Under the pieces are notes generated by a model. The model was not told the origin of the DNA. It searched no databases and saw nothing but the letters and a program-made list of their open reading frames with translations. Source: Gillisia xinjiangensis (GTDB taxonomy: Bacteria > Bacteroidota > Bacteroidia > Flavobacteriales > Flavobacteriaceae). From it: DNA of 64,000 bases. The stretch covers positions 375,149 through 439,148 of the forward strand of contig NZ_JBKAHK010000004.1 of the NCBI RefSeq assembly GCF_046298265.1. The letters are read 5' to 3'. The position numbers and the translations under genes are program-made. This document shows positions 26,479 through 34,770 of the stretch, one piece after another. Numbering within the stretch: position 1 is the stretch's first letter; every line of letters begins with the position of its first letter.

Positions 26479-26734
26479 TTTTTTTTAATCTCACTTCGTA
26501 AATTTAAATATTCCACTATCCTTTTTTCATCTCTTTCCGAAGGAAAACAACTGCTTTTTTCAACCTGAAAACCCAGCCTTTTTTTTCTGAAAAACCTCCT
26601 TAATTTCTTTTTCCAGCTTTTTTTCAACCAGTTTCAATAAAAATTGGCTGCAATATCCCTCATTTCAATTTTCAGGAATTAAAAAATCAGCTAATTTTTT
26701 ACATTATAATAAAAATACATCGTTTTCAAAAATC
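26479..26734. other. AT-rich gap upstream of the glnK promoter
   Basis: T-rich tracts follow the fluC stop (26478), including several TTTTTT runs that could end transcription. I see no gene or clear stem here. Confidence 0.4.
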
Positions 26735-26756
26735 AACCCCTAAAAAATTAGGGGTT
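26735..26756. promoter_or_regulatory. Palindromic operator candidate upstream of glnK-amt
   Basis: AACCCCTAA (26735-26743) and TTAGGGGTT (26748-26756) are perfect 9-bp arms with a 4-nt spacer. The centre lies 31 bp upstream of the proposed -7 box centre. A related palindrome (58032-58050) occupies nearly the same place upstream of glnN. Confidence 0.6.
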
Positions 26757-26772
26757 AATTTTTTAAAATTGA

Positions 26773-26780
26773 TATATTTC
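26773..26780 (+). promoter_or_regulatory. Proposed -7 element for glnK-amt
   Basis: TATATTTC differs from TAnnTTTG only in the last base. An alternative, TATATTTA at 26823-26830, is closer to the start codon, so the assignment is tentative. Confidence 0.4.
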
Positions 26781-26855
26781 ACTACTTACCCCCTATTTTT
26801 ATACCCCTGTAATGATAATTTTATATATTTACCAAAATCGAAAACTCAAAATATT

Positions 26856-27194
26856 ATGAAAAAAATTGAGGCTATTATCAGAAAGTCAAAATTTGAAGAA
26901 GTAAAAAAGGGGCTCCATGACATTGGTGTCAATTTTTTCAGCTACTGGGATGTTACCGGAGTTGGTAATGAAAAACAGGGACATGTATATCGTGGAGTTT
27001 CCTACAGCACAACCGATATACAACGAAGATTGGTCTCCATAGTTATATCTGACGATTTTCTGGATAAAACACTGCAGGTAATTTTTAAAACCGCTTACAC
27101 AGGAGCGGTGGGAGATGGCAAGATATTTATTTCAACCATAGAAGAAGCCTACAGGATACGAACCCAGGAAGGTGGAACAGACTCCTTAAACTAA
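26856..27194 (+). CDS. glnK: Nitrogen regulatory protein P-II (GlnK/GlnB family)
   Basis: A trimeric sensor of ATP/ADP, 2-oxoglutarate and nitrogen status that binds and blocks Amt. The start at 26856 gives the standard MKKIEAIIRKSKFEEVKKGL beginning; an upstream in-frame extension is not family-like. The T-loop region GVGNEKQGHVYRGVSYSTTD keeps a tyrosine (Tyr50) matching Tyr51 of E. coli GlnB. The B-loop appears as YTGAVGDGKIFISTIEEAYR. It is directly followed by amt, the classic glnK-amt pairing. Confidence 0.93.
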   Translation: MKKIEAIIRKSKFEEVKKGLHDIGVNFFSYWDVTGVGNEKQGHVYRGVSYSTTDIQRRLVSIVISDDFLDKTLQVIFKTAYTGAVGDGKIFISTIEEAYRIRTQEGGTDSLN

Positions 27195-27224
27195 AATTAT
27201 TAAACTCAACTAAAACCAATTAAA

Positions 27225-28466
27225 ATGGAAGTACTTACAATTAACAATGTGTGGATGATGTTATGCACTGCATTGGTATTCTTTATGCACCTTGGATTTT
27301 CTCTTTTGGAAGTTGGCCTCACACGTCAAAAAAATGCGATAAACATCCTGTTCAAAAATGTATTTATAATCTGTAGCGGTCTTTTGATCTACAGTTTGAT
27401 AGGGTTTAACCTCATGTACCCTGCATCTTTTCTTTATGGGATTATCCCCGATTATTTTTTAGGCCTTTTTGGCATACAGGCTCCTATGGTAGAGGGGTTT
27501 TTGGATCTCACCTATAATGAAGGCTACACCTTTTATACCGATTTTCTTTTCCAGGGAATGTTTGCTGCAACGGCGGCTACTATAGTTTCCGGAGCGGTGG
27601 CGGAAAGAATTAAACTTAGCAGTTTTATGATTTTTGCGATGGTATACCTTGCTATCGTTTATCCTATTGCCGGATCCTGGAAATGGGGAGGTGGCTTTTT
27701 AGATGAATTAGGATTTTATGATTTCGCAGGCTCAACACTTGTTCACTCTGTAGGTGGTTGGGCAGCCCTGATAGGAATTTATCTGTTGGGAGCACGGCTT
27801 GGCAAATTTGACAAAAATGGGATTTCTCAGGCAATTCCAGGTCACAACATTCCCCTTGCAACTGCCGGTGTATTTATTCTATGGCTTGGTTGGTTTGGAT
27901 TTAATGGAGGTTCTGTCCTCTCTGCCGATCCATCCTTAACCTCTATCACGCTGGTTACAACCTGTCTTGCAGCAGCAGCTGGTGGAATTTCGGCATTCCT
28001 GTTCTCTACCTTCCGATATAAAAATTATGATCTTACCATGTTTTTAAATGGAATTTTAGGAGGACTGGTAGGTATTACCGCAGGAGCCGATCAAATGTCA
28101 CCAACCGATGCGGTATTGATAGGCTTGGTGTCAGGGGTAATAATCGTTCTGGGGGTTGCGCTTATAGATAAGTTAAAACTGGACGATCCTGTGGGAGCTG
28201 TTCCGGTACACCTTATATGCGGAATCTGGGGAACCCTGGCAGTAGGGATTTTTGGTAACCTGGCAGGATGGGATCAATTTTTCAAGCAGCTGGCGGGCGT
28301 TGGAGTAATTGGTGCTTTCTGTTGTATTTCAGCCCTTCTTATTTTTTATACGATCAAGTCAACTTTAGGCCTGAGAATGGATGGCCTAAGCGAAACCGAA
28401 GGCCTGGATCTTCATGAACATGGAATGGATGCCTATGCAGAATTTGGGGTAATCCAGGAAAAGTAA
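27225..28466 (+). CDS. amt: Ammonium transporter Amt
   Basis: An inner-membrane ammonium channel, 413 residues and about 11 helices. Typical blocks are VFFMHLGFSLLEVGLTRQKN, FQGMFAATAATIVSGAVAER, the signature DFAGSTLVHSVGGWAALIG (with the first pore histidine region) and DDPVGAVPVHLICGIWGTLA (second pore histidine). The soluble tail GLSETEGLDLHEHGMDAYAE is the usual GlnK-responsive end. It lies 30 bp after glnK; a hairpin and then a porin gene follow. Confidence 0.96.
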   Translation: MEVLTINNVWMMLCTALVFFMHLGFSLLEVGLTRQKNAINILFKNVFIICSGLLIYSLIGFNLMYPASFLYGIIPDYFLGLFGIQAPMVEGFLDLTYNEGYTFYTDFLFQGMFAATAATIVSGAVAERIKLSSFMIFAMVYLAIVYPIAGSWKWGGGFLDELGFYDFAGSTLVHSVGGWAALIGIYLLGARLGKFDKNGISQAIPGHNIPLATAGVFILWLGWFGFNGGSVLSADPSLTSITLVTTCLAAAAGGISAFLFSTFRYKNYDLTMFLNGILGGLVGITAGADQMSPTDAVLIGLVSGVIIVLGVALIDKLKLDDPVGAVPVHLICGIWGTLAVGIFGNLAGWDQFFKQLAGVGVIGAFCCISALLIFYTIKSTLGLRMDGLSETEGLDLHEHGMDAYAEFGVIQEK

Positions 28467-28493
28467 TTTACGAATGCATTCAAAGGAATAAAA

Positions 28494-28519
28494 AAGGAGC
28501 GCTTGGCGGAGCGCTCCTA
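28494..28519 (+). other. Hairpin between amt and the porin gene
   Basis: GGAGCGCT (28496-28503) and AGCGCTCC (28510-28517) form a perfect 8-bp stem with a 6-nt loop. There is no T-run after it, so it fits an mRNA-stabilising, processing or attenuating hairpin better than a strong terminator. Confidence 0.6.
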
Positions 28520-28585
28520 TAAAGTAATTCTTATCAATCAAAGACCAGTTCAACTCTTTTCAATTAATTAAACACAGCTTTTATC

Positions 28586-29680
28586 ATGATTAAAATCACC
28601 ACTACAAATATCCGAAAAATTTTAATTATTCTGTGCCTCGGATTTTCAATTAATCCTCTATTGGCACAAGAATCTGAAGGAATAGCAGGATTTATTTCGA
28701 AATTCAGTATTCAGGGCTCTGTAGACACCTATTTTAGAACAAATTTCAACGGCCTCAATAAATTTGAATATGATGAGAATGAAAACATCATAGGTTCACC
28801 ACAGGCTCCTGCCACCTCTTTTGCGAATGATCCCGGATTTGCCCTGGGAATGGCTAATGTGATCTTAGGCTATGAAGGGGAAAAAGTTGGTTTTGTAGCC
28901 GATCTGGTTATAGGGCCACGAGGTGAAGACGCCGTTTTTCTTTCAGGACCTTCCACAAACCTGGTAAACCAACTTTATGTATACTATAATGTAAGTGAAA
29001 AACTAACCCTGACCCTGGGAAATTTTAATACTTTTCTTGGATATGAAGTTATCTCCCCTGTTGGAAATTTCAATTATTCCACTTCCTATATGTTCTCTTA
29101 CGGCCCTTTCTCACATACGGGTTTGAAAGCCGATTTTTCATTCTCTGATAACTGGAGCGGAATGCTGGCGATTATGAACCCCACAGACTGGACAGAATTT
29201 GATCCTTTTGGACTATACTCTTTTGGTGGACAACTAGGGTATTCAACGGATTCCGGAAGCGCATTTTTAAATGTACTTTACGGGGAACAGGCTCCCAATA
29301 CTTCTGCCACATTTCAAATAGATCTTACTACGGGATGGGATATAACAACTGTATTTTACCTTGGCCTGAATACAACTTATTCTTCCAATGGCGAAGGTTT
29401 TTACGGCGCGGCATTATATCCACAGTTTAAAACCTCTGAAAATTTTGCTCTTGGACTTAGAGCTGAATATTTTGAGGAAATGAAAGATGGTGGTCCGGTT
29501 TACGGTGCAGGTGTAAAAACCTATGACTTCACCCTTACAGGAAATTACACGGTTGGCAGTCTTAGCATAAAACCGGAACTAAGACTGGACAGCGTTTCTG
29601 AAGATGTTTTTGTAAACACCAATCTGCTGCCAACAAACAAGCTTTCTTCATTTATTCTGGCTGCAGTTTATGCTTTCTAA
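28586..29680 (+). CDS. Outer-membrane porin (OmpL/BBP2-like)
   Basis: A 364-residue predicted beta-barrel with a signal peptide ending near SINPLLAQES. Strands alternate throughout (VGFVADLVIGPRGEDAVF, LTLTLGNFNTFLGYEVISP, SLSIKPELRLDSVSEDVF), and the chain ends in the aromatic FILAAVYAF typical of barrel assembly signals. The pattern GNFNTFLGYEVI resembles the OmpL-like porin family of Bacteroidota. It follows amt after a hairpin, so it is likely the outer-membrane entry route matched to ammonium uptake; that role is inference. Confidence 0.83.
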   Translation: MIKITTTNIRKILIILCLGFSINPLLAQESEGIAGFISKFSIQGSVDTYFRTNFNGLNKFEYDENENIIGSPQAPATSFANDPGFALGMANVILGYEGEKVGFVADLVIGPRGEDAVFLSGPSTNLVNQLYVYYNVSEKLTLTLGNFNTFLGYEVISPVGNFNYSTSYMFSYGPFSHTGLKADFSFSDNWSGMLAIMNPTDWTEFDPFGLYSFGGQLGYSTDSGSAFLNVLYGEQAPNTSATFQIDLTTGWDITTVFYLGLNTTYSSNGEGFYGAALYPQFKTSENFALGLRAEYFEEMKDGGPVYGAGVKTYDFTLTGNYTVGSLSIKPELRLDSVSEDVFVNTNLLPTNKLSSFILAAVYAF

Positions 29681-29754
29681 TTTCGGTATGAAAAGGAAAA
29701 AAAACCACAGCGGGATTTAACCCTTAAGAAATTTTGTGAATTTCATCTCAAAAT

Positions 29755-29800
29755 TAAAGCTAGCCAAAATTCATCTGATTTTGGCTAGCTTTAATTTTTT
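29755..29800 (+). terminator. Terminator of the glnK-amt-porin cluster
   Basis: AAAGCTAGCCAAAA (29755-29768) and TTTTGGCTAGCTTT (29779-29792) form a perfect 14-bp stem followed by AATTTTTT. Confidence 0.88.
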
Positions 29801-29802
29801 TA

Positions 29803-30180
29803 CATTGTTGTCCGGAAAACATTTATGTGAAAGCTGAAAGAACTTATTCATTGGGCATTCCATTGGTATTTGCAATAAACAAAATGCTTATCCGTTTAGA
29901 AATCTAGACAGTCTTTGTCGAAGGGTCATACAAAACGTCTCGACTCCGCTCCTTTAGACGTGACACTTTTAGTTCAATTTTGCCTTTTGGGTCTCTTAAA
30001 GGATATACAATAAACAAACCTTACTTTTTTGAATTTTTCTTTTATATAGAAAATTAAAGTGTTTTGATAAACAAAAAATATAACTCAATGTTTATCAGCT
30101 AATTAAAATCGAGTCTTTTTTCTTGGTTCTTGCAGTTACACCGAAGGCTGAACGATCTTGGCTCTTTACCGTAAATTACT
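29803..30180 (+). repeat. Dispersed MITE-like repeat, copy A (full length)
   Basis: It begins CATTGTTGTCCGGAAAACAT and ends CTCTTTACCGTAAATTACT. In the better-preserved copies the ends read TGTCCGGTAAA and TTTACCGGACA, which are inverse complements, so the element has 11-bp terminal inverted repeats. Internal blocks match copies B and C. It has no coding frame. It fills the gap between the porin terminator and the esterase-like gene. Confidence 0.75.
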
Positions 30181-30250
30181 GATTTTTATAAGATCCATAG
30201 AATATTTCAAACCTATATAAAAAGAAGGAAAAGGCCTTAAGCACCTACGC

Positions 30251-31654
30251 TTAAAGATCATAGAATTTAGATTCCCCAAGATATTTTTTAATAAGGGAAT
30301 TATATTCGGGGCTTAACTTAAGATCTAAGGTTCCGGGAATATCATATAATGCTTCCATTTCCTTATACCCGGTTTTCAACAAATCTTCAAGGTATAGCAT
30401 CGCCATTTCATAATCCCCATCCCGGGCACTTAATGATATGATATTTTTATATCCTTCGGGATTTTGTTTATCAAAAATAGTTTGTAAAACAGCGGTAAAG
30501 ATCAATGGATCTATGGATGCTCCAGCCTGTGATAAGGAAGCATAATAACTACTGGTAAGGGATGCAAGAAAACCCTGCAGGCGGTAAGCCATTTCAGCTT
30601 CGGCCATATTTTTACCATCCTGGTATTTTTTTAATTCAACCAGTTGCTGACTCCACCAGGGAATGTTTTCGAAATTTGCTAAAGCTACATCTTCTTCAAA
30701 ATAATAGGAATATTCTTCTTTTTTCCAATTCTCTAAAACCAAAGCATTATTATATTCCTTTTTTTGCTGGCGGTAAAGGGTATTCCTGCGAAGTTCCTTT
30801 TGCAAACTTTTTAACTCATCCTTTTTGTTATAAAGTGCATATTTATCTTCCATAAACTCCAGCATCTCGTACGACTTATAAAACTGCATAGTTCTACGTA
30901 AGCGTTCGGCTTCTTCAAGTTCAGCCTGGTATAATGATTCCACCAACTCAGGATTTCCCGGTTTAAATCCCCTTTCTATTGCCTGAAGCGTGAAACTCCC
31001 CAGGGCTCTTGATATCAATTGAGTACCGGGCCATTCGTGAAATCCGTTAAATGTATATAAGGAAGCAGGATGATTATTTCTTCTGAAAAATTCAACTGCT
31101 TCTTCTAAATTATAAATACGAAAATCATTATATCCGGAAATCCCAATAAAGGAAAACCGGTTAACTTTTTTTAACAAATCGCGATTCAACCAGGACCCCC
31201 CTGCTGCCATTACGCCCTGAACATTTGATACAACTGCCGGGATCGCGCTTGCGACTTCAGCACCTTCAGCATAACCAGCGGTATAAATTCTATTTTGATC
31301 TAAAGGAAAAAAATTGAATGCAGTAATCATCATTCTATTAGCCACTTCCAGATTTTTCAGAAGGGAATCCTTCGCTACAATATTATTGGATGCTATTATT
31401 ATATATCCCTGCTCTTCGGCACCATGGCTGAAAAGTTGTGCTGCAGACTTTCCTCTACCCTGCGGCTCAAAAACAAATACAACCGGCCAGATAGTATCGT
31501 TGGAATAAGATTTTGGCAGAAAGAGAGAAAAAGTTTCAGAAATACTATCGTTCACTTTCAGGCTGTCTACCACTATTCCTTTTTTTAAAGTGAGTTCCTG
31601 AGCAGCACCATTCAAGGTGAAAAATAGCAGTAAAAAAGAAATATATCTCAGCAT
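30251..31654 (-). CDS. Secreted alpha/beta-hydrolase-like protein, nucleophile missing
   Basis: A 467-residue protein with signal peptide MLRYISFLLLFFTLNGAAQ. The amino-terminal half fits an esterase or dienelactone-hydrolase-like fold (PVVFVFEPQGRGKSAAQLF, RIYTAGYAEGAEVASAI, TFNGFHEWPGTQLI). The nucleophile elbow, normally GxSxG, reads GYAEG with Ala129 at the serine position, whereas the putative catalytic histidine region NGFHEWP is kept. The second half is helical and Glu/Lys-rich (about residues 235-460), perhaps TPR-like. It is probably non-catalytic and acts in binding, which is inference. No close promoter box was seen. Confidence 0.78.
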   Translation of the reverse strand: MLRYISFLLLFFTLNGAAQELTLKKGIVVDSLKVNDSISETFSLFLPKSYSNDTIWPVVFVFEPQGRGKSAAQLFSHGAEEQGYIIIASNNIVAKDSLLKNLEVANRMMITAFNFFPLDQNRIYTAGYAEGAEVASAIPAVVSNVQGVMAAGGSWLNRDLLKKVNRFSFIGISGYNDFRIYNLEEAVEFFRRNNHPASLYTFNGFHEWPGTQLISRALGSFTLQAIERGFKPGNPELVESLYQAELEEAERLRRTMQFYKSYEMLEFMEDKYALYNKKDELKSLQKELRRNTLYRQQKKEYNNALVLENWKKEEYSYYFEEDVALANFENIPWWSQQLVELKKYQDGKNMAEAEMAYRLQGFLASLTSSYYASLSQAGASIDPLIFTAVLQTIFDKQNPEGYKNIISLSARDGDYEMAMLYLEDLLKTGYKEMEALYDIPGTLDLKLSPEYNSLIKKYLGESKFYDL

Positions 31655-31701
31655 TTTTAAAAGTTTAAATAACCATATAAAGTTAGGTTATTAGCCTTAA
31701 A

Positions 31702-31732
31702 TAAAAAAGACCCCTATATAGATAGAGGTCTT
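31702..31732 (-). terminator. Terminator of the DUF1328-like gene
   Basis: A hairpin between 31707 and 31732 pairs AAGACC..CTAT with ATAG..GGTCTT (one mismatch, 4-nt loop). In the minus direction it is followed by TTTTTTAT. Confidence 0.75.
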
Positions 31733-31760
31733 GATCGTTTCAATAAATATAGATGTTGGG

Positions 31761-31958
31761 CTATTTTTTAACTTTTATCAACCTCATTTTATCCAGACCA
31801 GGGAAAAAGAATTTAGAGATTAGGGAGACTATAAGTAAATCTGCAAATATCAGGAATAGCACTCTTACTGCTGTAATCCCATAATAAGTCATTCCTGCAA
31901 AGCCTAATATTCCCGTCACCACTGTCATTATTAGGAAAACTAACATATATTTTTTCAT
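31761..31958 (-). CDS. Small DUF1328-like membrane protein
   Basis: A 65-residue protein with two hydrophobic helices (MLVFLIMTVVTGILGFAGM and AVRVLFLIFADLLIVSLISK). The GILGFAGMTYYGITAVRVLFLIF stretch resembles DUF1328 (YtjA-like) proteins, whose function is unknown. I choose the ATG at 31958 because a -7 box lies 18 bp upstream; an earlier in-frame ATG at 31979 falls on that box. Confidence 0.72.
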   Translation of the reverse strand: MKKYMLVFLIMTVVTGILGFAGMTYYGITAVRVLFLIFADLLIVSLISKFFFPGLDKMRLIKVKK

Positions 31959-31976
31959 CGTAATTTTATTTTTTGT

Positions 31977-32004
31977 CAAAGATAGTTACATACTAGTCGT
32001 ACAA
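31977..32004 (-). promoter_or_regulatory. Promoter of the DUF1328-like gene
   Basis: On the minus strand, TTG (32002-32004) and TATCTTTG (31977-31984) are separated by 17 bp, matching the -33 and -7 elements. Confidence 0.65.
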
Positions 32005-32071
32005 TTACTAAACAAATTACAATTGATTAAAATTTAACTAAAATTTTATTTTTTAAAAATAAATAATCGAT

Positions 32072-32095
32072 TACCCCCAGTAATTTCAGGGGGTA
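32072..32095. promoter_or_regulatory. Palindrome in the DUF1328/helicase divergent region
   Basis: TACCCCC (32072-32078) and GGGGGTA (32089-32095) are perfect 7-bp arms around a 10-nt centre. There is no T-run, so an operator is more likely than a terminator. The GC core stands out in AT-rich DNA. Confidence 0.4.
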
Positions 32096-32172
32096 CTTTA
32101 AAGAAAAAACAACAAAATTTAAATGAAATGCCGGGAGAATAAACCCGTATTTAAGGTTAAATAATAAAGCAC

Positions 32173-32180
32173 TATCTTTG
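32173..32180 (+). promoter_or_regulatory. -7 element for the DEAD-box helicase gene
   Basis: TATCTTTG matches TAnnTTTG. It leaves a leader of about 85 nt before the ATG at 32273, long for this genome and a possible site of post-transcriptional control. Confidence 0.65.
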
Positions 32181-32272
32181 CAGCCGGTTGCCATCTTCTC
32201 CAACAAGGCAACAATTTTACACTTAGCCTGCCCGTGAAATATTCAAAACGGCGCAGCATTTACATTTAATAC

Positions 32273-33547
32273 ATGACATTTAACGATTTAGAATTAACTG
32301 AACCATTGCAAAAAGCGGTTCAAAAAGTAGGATATACAAGCCCTACCCCCATACAACAACGATCTATTCCCGCCATATTAAGCGGCCGGGATATTTTAGG
32401 TTGCGCACAAACAGGAACAGGAAAAACAGCAGCTTTCTCCATTCCCACCATTCAATTATTGAATAGAAGTAATTTAAGCAAAAACGGAAGAAAGGTAAAC
32501 ATTAAGAGTTTGATCCTTACTCCTACCCGGGAACTGGCTATTCAAATAGGTGAAAGCCTTTCAGATTACGGCCATTTTAGCCAGCTCAAGCACCTGGTGA
32601 TTTTTGGCGGAGTTTCTCAACATTCACAGGTCCAGGCATTAAAAAACGGTGTGGATATTTTGGTTGCAACTCCGGGAAGACTTTTGGACCTTATGGATCA
32701 AGGCTATATCTCCCTGTCCCAATTGGAAATTTTCACTTTAGATGAGGCCGACAGGATGCTGGATATGGGATTTGTGCACGATGTTAAAAAAGTGATCAAA
32801 AAGATCCCGGTAAAAAGACAAACCTTATTTTTCTCGGCAACCATGCCGGATGCGATTATGGATTTGGCCAACAGCATACTTACCAATCCTTTAAAAGTAG
32901 AAGTTACTCCGGTGGCATCTACGGCAGAATTGATTCAGCAGGAATTATATCTTATAGACAAGACCAATAAAAAGAAATTATTGATCGACTTGCTGAAAGA
33001 TTCCGATGCCGACAGAGTTTTGGTATTTACAAGGACCAAACACGGAGCGAATAAAGTGGTGAAAGACCTTATTAGCGCCGGAATTAAATCGGAAGCTATT
33101 CACGGAAACAAAACCCAGAATGCCCGACAAAAGGCCTTAAAGAATTTTAAAGATAAAACCACCCGTGTCCTGGTTGCAACTGATATTGCCGCCCGTGGAA
33201 TAGATATCGACGATCTTGCATTGGTTATCAATTTTGAGGTTCCCAACATTGCTGAAACCTATATTCACCGGATTGGACGTACAGGTCGTGCAGGAGCCAG
33301 CGGAAAAGCCATCTCCTTCAGTGATTTCGAGGAAAAAGCATATATAAAGGACATTCAGAAACTGATGGATCAAAAAATACCTGTTGTTGATGGACATGAA
33401 TATCCTATGCAATATTTTGAAATTCCGGAGAAAAAACCTCAGGGCAGAAGACCGGCCAGAAACCCTTCTAAAAAATCCAACACCTCAAGATCAAATACCG
33501 GAAAAACATCAAACCGTAGTAATTTTGGGCGATCAGGAAACAAATAA
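32273..33547 (+). CDS. DEAD-box RNA helicase (RhlE-like)
   Basis: An ATP-dependent RNA helicase of 424 residues with all core motifs in order: the Q motif near residue 26 (PTPIQQRSIPAIL), AQTGTGKTAAF, PTRELAIQ, TPGRLLDL, DEADRML, SAT, VFTRTKHGANKV, ATDIAARGIDI and HRIGRTGRAG. A basic, Ser/Asn/Arg-rich tail of about 45 residues follows, typical of RhlE-type proteins that act in ribosome assembly or RNA decay, especially in the cold. Its last 23 bp overlap the putative start of the methyltransferase gene in another frame. Confidence 0.95.
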   Translation: MTFNDLELTEPLQKAVQKVGYTSPTPIQQRSIPAILSGRDILGCAQTGTGKTAAFSIPTIQLLNRSNLSKNGRKVNIKSLILTPTRELAIQIGESLSDYGHFSQLKHLVIFGGVSQHSQVQALKNGVDILVATPGRLLDLMDQGYISLSQLEIFTLDEADRMLDMGFVHDVKKVIKKIPVKRQTLFFSATMPDAIMDLANSILTNPLKVEVTPVASTAELIQQELYLIDKTNKKKLLIDLLKDSDADRVLVFTRTKHGANKVVKDLISAGIKSEAIHGNKTQNARQKALKNFKDKTTRVLVATDIAARGIDIDDLALVINFEVPNIAETYIHRIGRTGRAGASGKAISFSDFEEKAYIKDIQKLMDQKIPVVDGHEYPMQYFEIPEKKPQGRRPARNPSKKSNTSRSNTGKTSNRSNFGRSGNK

Positions 33548-34433
33548 GGGACATTCTGTAAATTATTTTGGCGATTACCGTGATTTCTGGTGGAATAAAG
33601 CCTTCCTGGATCTCACGGCTAAGCGGCTCGAGCTTCAAAAATATACCTCGATGCTGGATGTAGGTTGTGGCCAGGGACACTGGACCCGCATTCTTGCTCC
33701 ATATTTAAATAAAAATTCAGAAATCACCGCGGTAGACAGCGATCCGCGGTGGTATTCTGAAAACCCGGAACTCGAAAATTATTTCAGGAATGTGGGAATG
33801 CCATTCAGCTTAAAAAAAGCAGATGCACAGGACCTCCCTTTTCAGGATAACAGCTTCGATTTTGTGACTTGCCAAACAGTATTGATCCACGTTTCCGATC
33901 CCCAGAAAGCCCTGGAAGAAATGAAACGGGTCCTGAAACCCGGAGGCACACTGCTTTGTGTGGAACCCAACAATATAGTTCAAAGCCTCACCAAAACTTC
34001 ACTCACCAAAAATGATTCCATCGAGGAGACGCTGGATCATATAAAATACCGGCTTATTATTGAAAAAGGGAAGCGAAATTTAGGTCAGGGAGATAATTCC
34101 ATTGGAGATCTTTTACCCGGAATGTTCGCTATGGAGGACTTTAAAAGTATCGAAGTACGACTCTCAGACAAAGCGATAGCGATGTACCCTCCTTACGATA
34201 ATGAGGAACAAATGGCGACTATAGAACAATGGATGAAAGGCAGCTCCTGGACTTCGGGAAATCGTAAAGACATTGATTACTTCAGCGCAGCAGGAGAAAA
34301 ATATATGCCTTTTTACTTTGAGTATCAGGGAAAATATGCCCGAAGGGACGAACATGTAATGGGTGCATTACAAAGGGAACAGTACCACGCAGGTGGTGGT
34401 TCTATGATGTATCTTGTAAGTGGGATTAAGTGA
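33525..34433 (+). CDS. Class I SAM-dependent methyltransferase
   Basis: A methyltransferase of about 303 residues with the SAM-binding motif MLDVGCGQGHWTRIL, an acidic loop AVDSDPRWYS, motif II-like DAQDLPFQDNSFDFVTCQTV and the post-motif ALEEMKRVLKPGGTLLCVEP. The substrate is not evident. The frame has no ATG between the helicase stop and the conserved core. The TTG at 33525 (or a nearby ATT) gives a family-like length, while in-frame ATGs at 33390 and 33396 would add about 45 residues that read through the basic helicase tail. The start is therefore uncertain. Tight linkage suggests co-translation with the helicase. Confidence 0.82.
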   Translation: MGDQETNKGHSVNYFGDYRDFWWNKAFLDLTAKRLELQKYTSMLDVGCGQGHWTRILAPYLNKNSEITAVDSDPRWYSENPELENYFRNVGMPFSLKKADAQDLPFQDNSFDFVTCQTVLIHVSDPQKALEEMKRVLKPGGTLLCVEPNNIVQSLTKTSLTKNDSIEETLDHIKYRLIIEKGKRNLGQGDNSIGDLLPGMFAMEDFKSIEVRLSDKAIAMYPPYDNEEQMATIEQWMKGSSWTSGNRKDIDYFSAAGEKYMPFYFEYQGKYARRDEHVMGALQREQYHAGGGSMMYLVSGIK

Positions 34434-34464
34434 TAATTCAGGGGTTTTTATCCTTTTTTAGCAT

Positions 34465-34770
34465 CATTGTTGTCCGGTAAACATTTTTATTAAAGCTATA
34501 ACCACATCTTCATTGGGCATTCCAATATGATTTTTAGATACAGATCTTGCTTTTATAAATCTTTTAATTATCCTGATAATTAAAAAAACCCGGCGTAGGC
34601 CCACGAGGTAAGAATTAGAAAATACTTTTAAAAATTTGGGGCAAGCCTCAATGAGAGATTAAGGTGTTCTAAAAAAATAGGAATTATAACTAAATGTTTC
34701 AGTTAATTAAAATTAAGTCTTGGTCTTGATTCTTACAGTTACGCCAAAAACGGAACAATCTTGATTCTTA
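34465..34770 (+). repeat. Dispersed MITE-like repeat, copy B
   Basis: It begins CATTGTTGTCCGGTAAACAT and continues with CTTCATTGGGCATTCCAAT as in copy A. Its right part, CAGTTAATTAAAATTAAGTC then CAGTTACGCC and CAATCTTGATTCTTAATGAC, aligns with copies A and C. The right terminus is worn. It fills the whole gap between the methyltransferase and safE stops. Confidence 0.72.
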
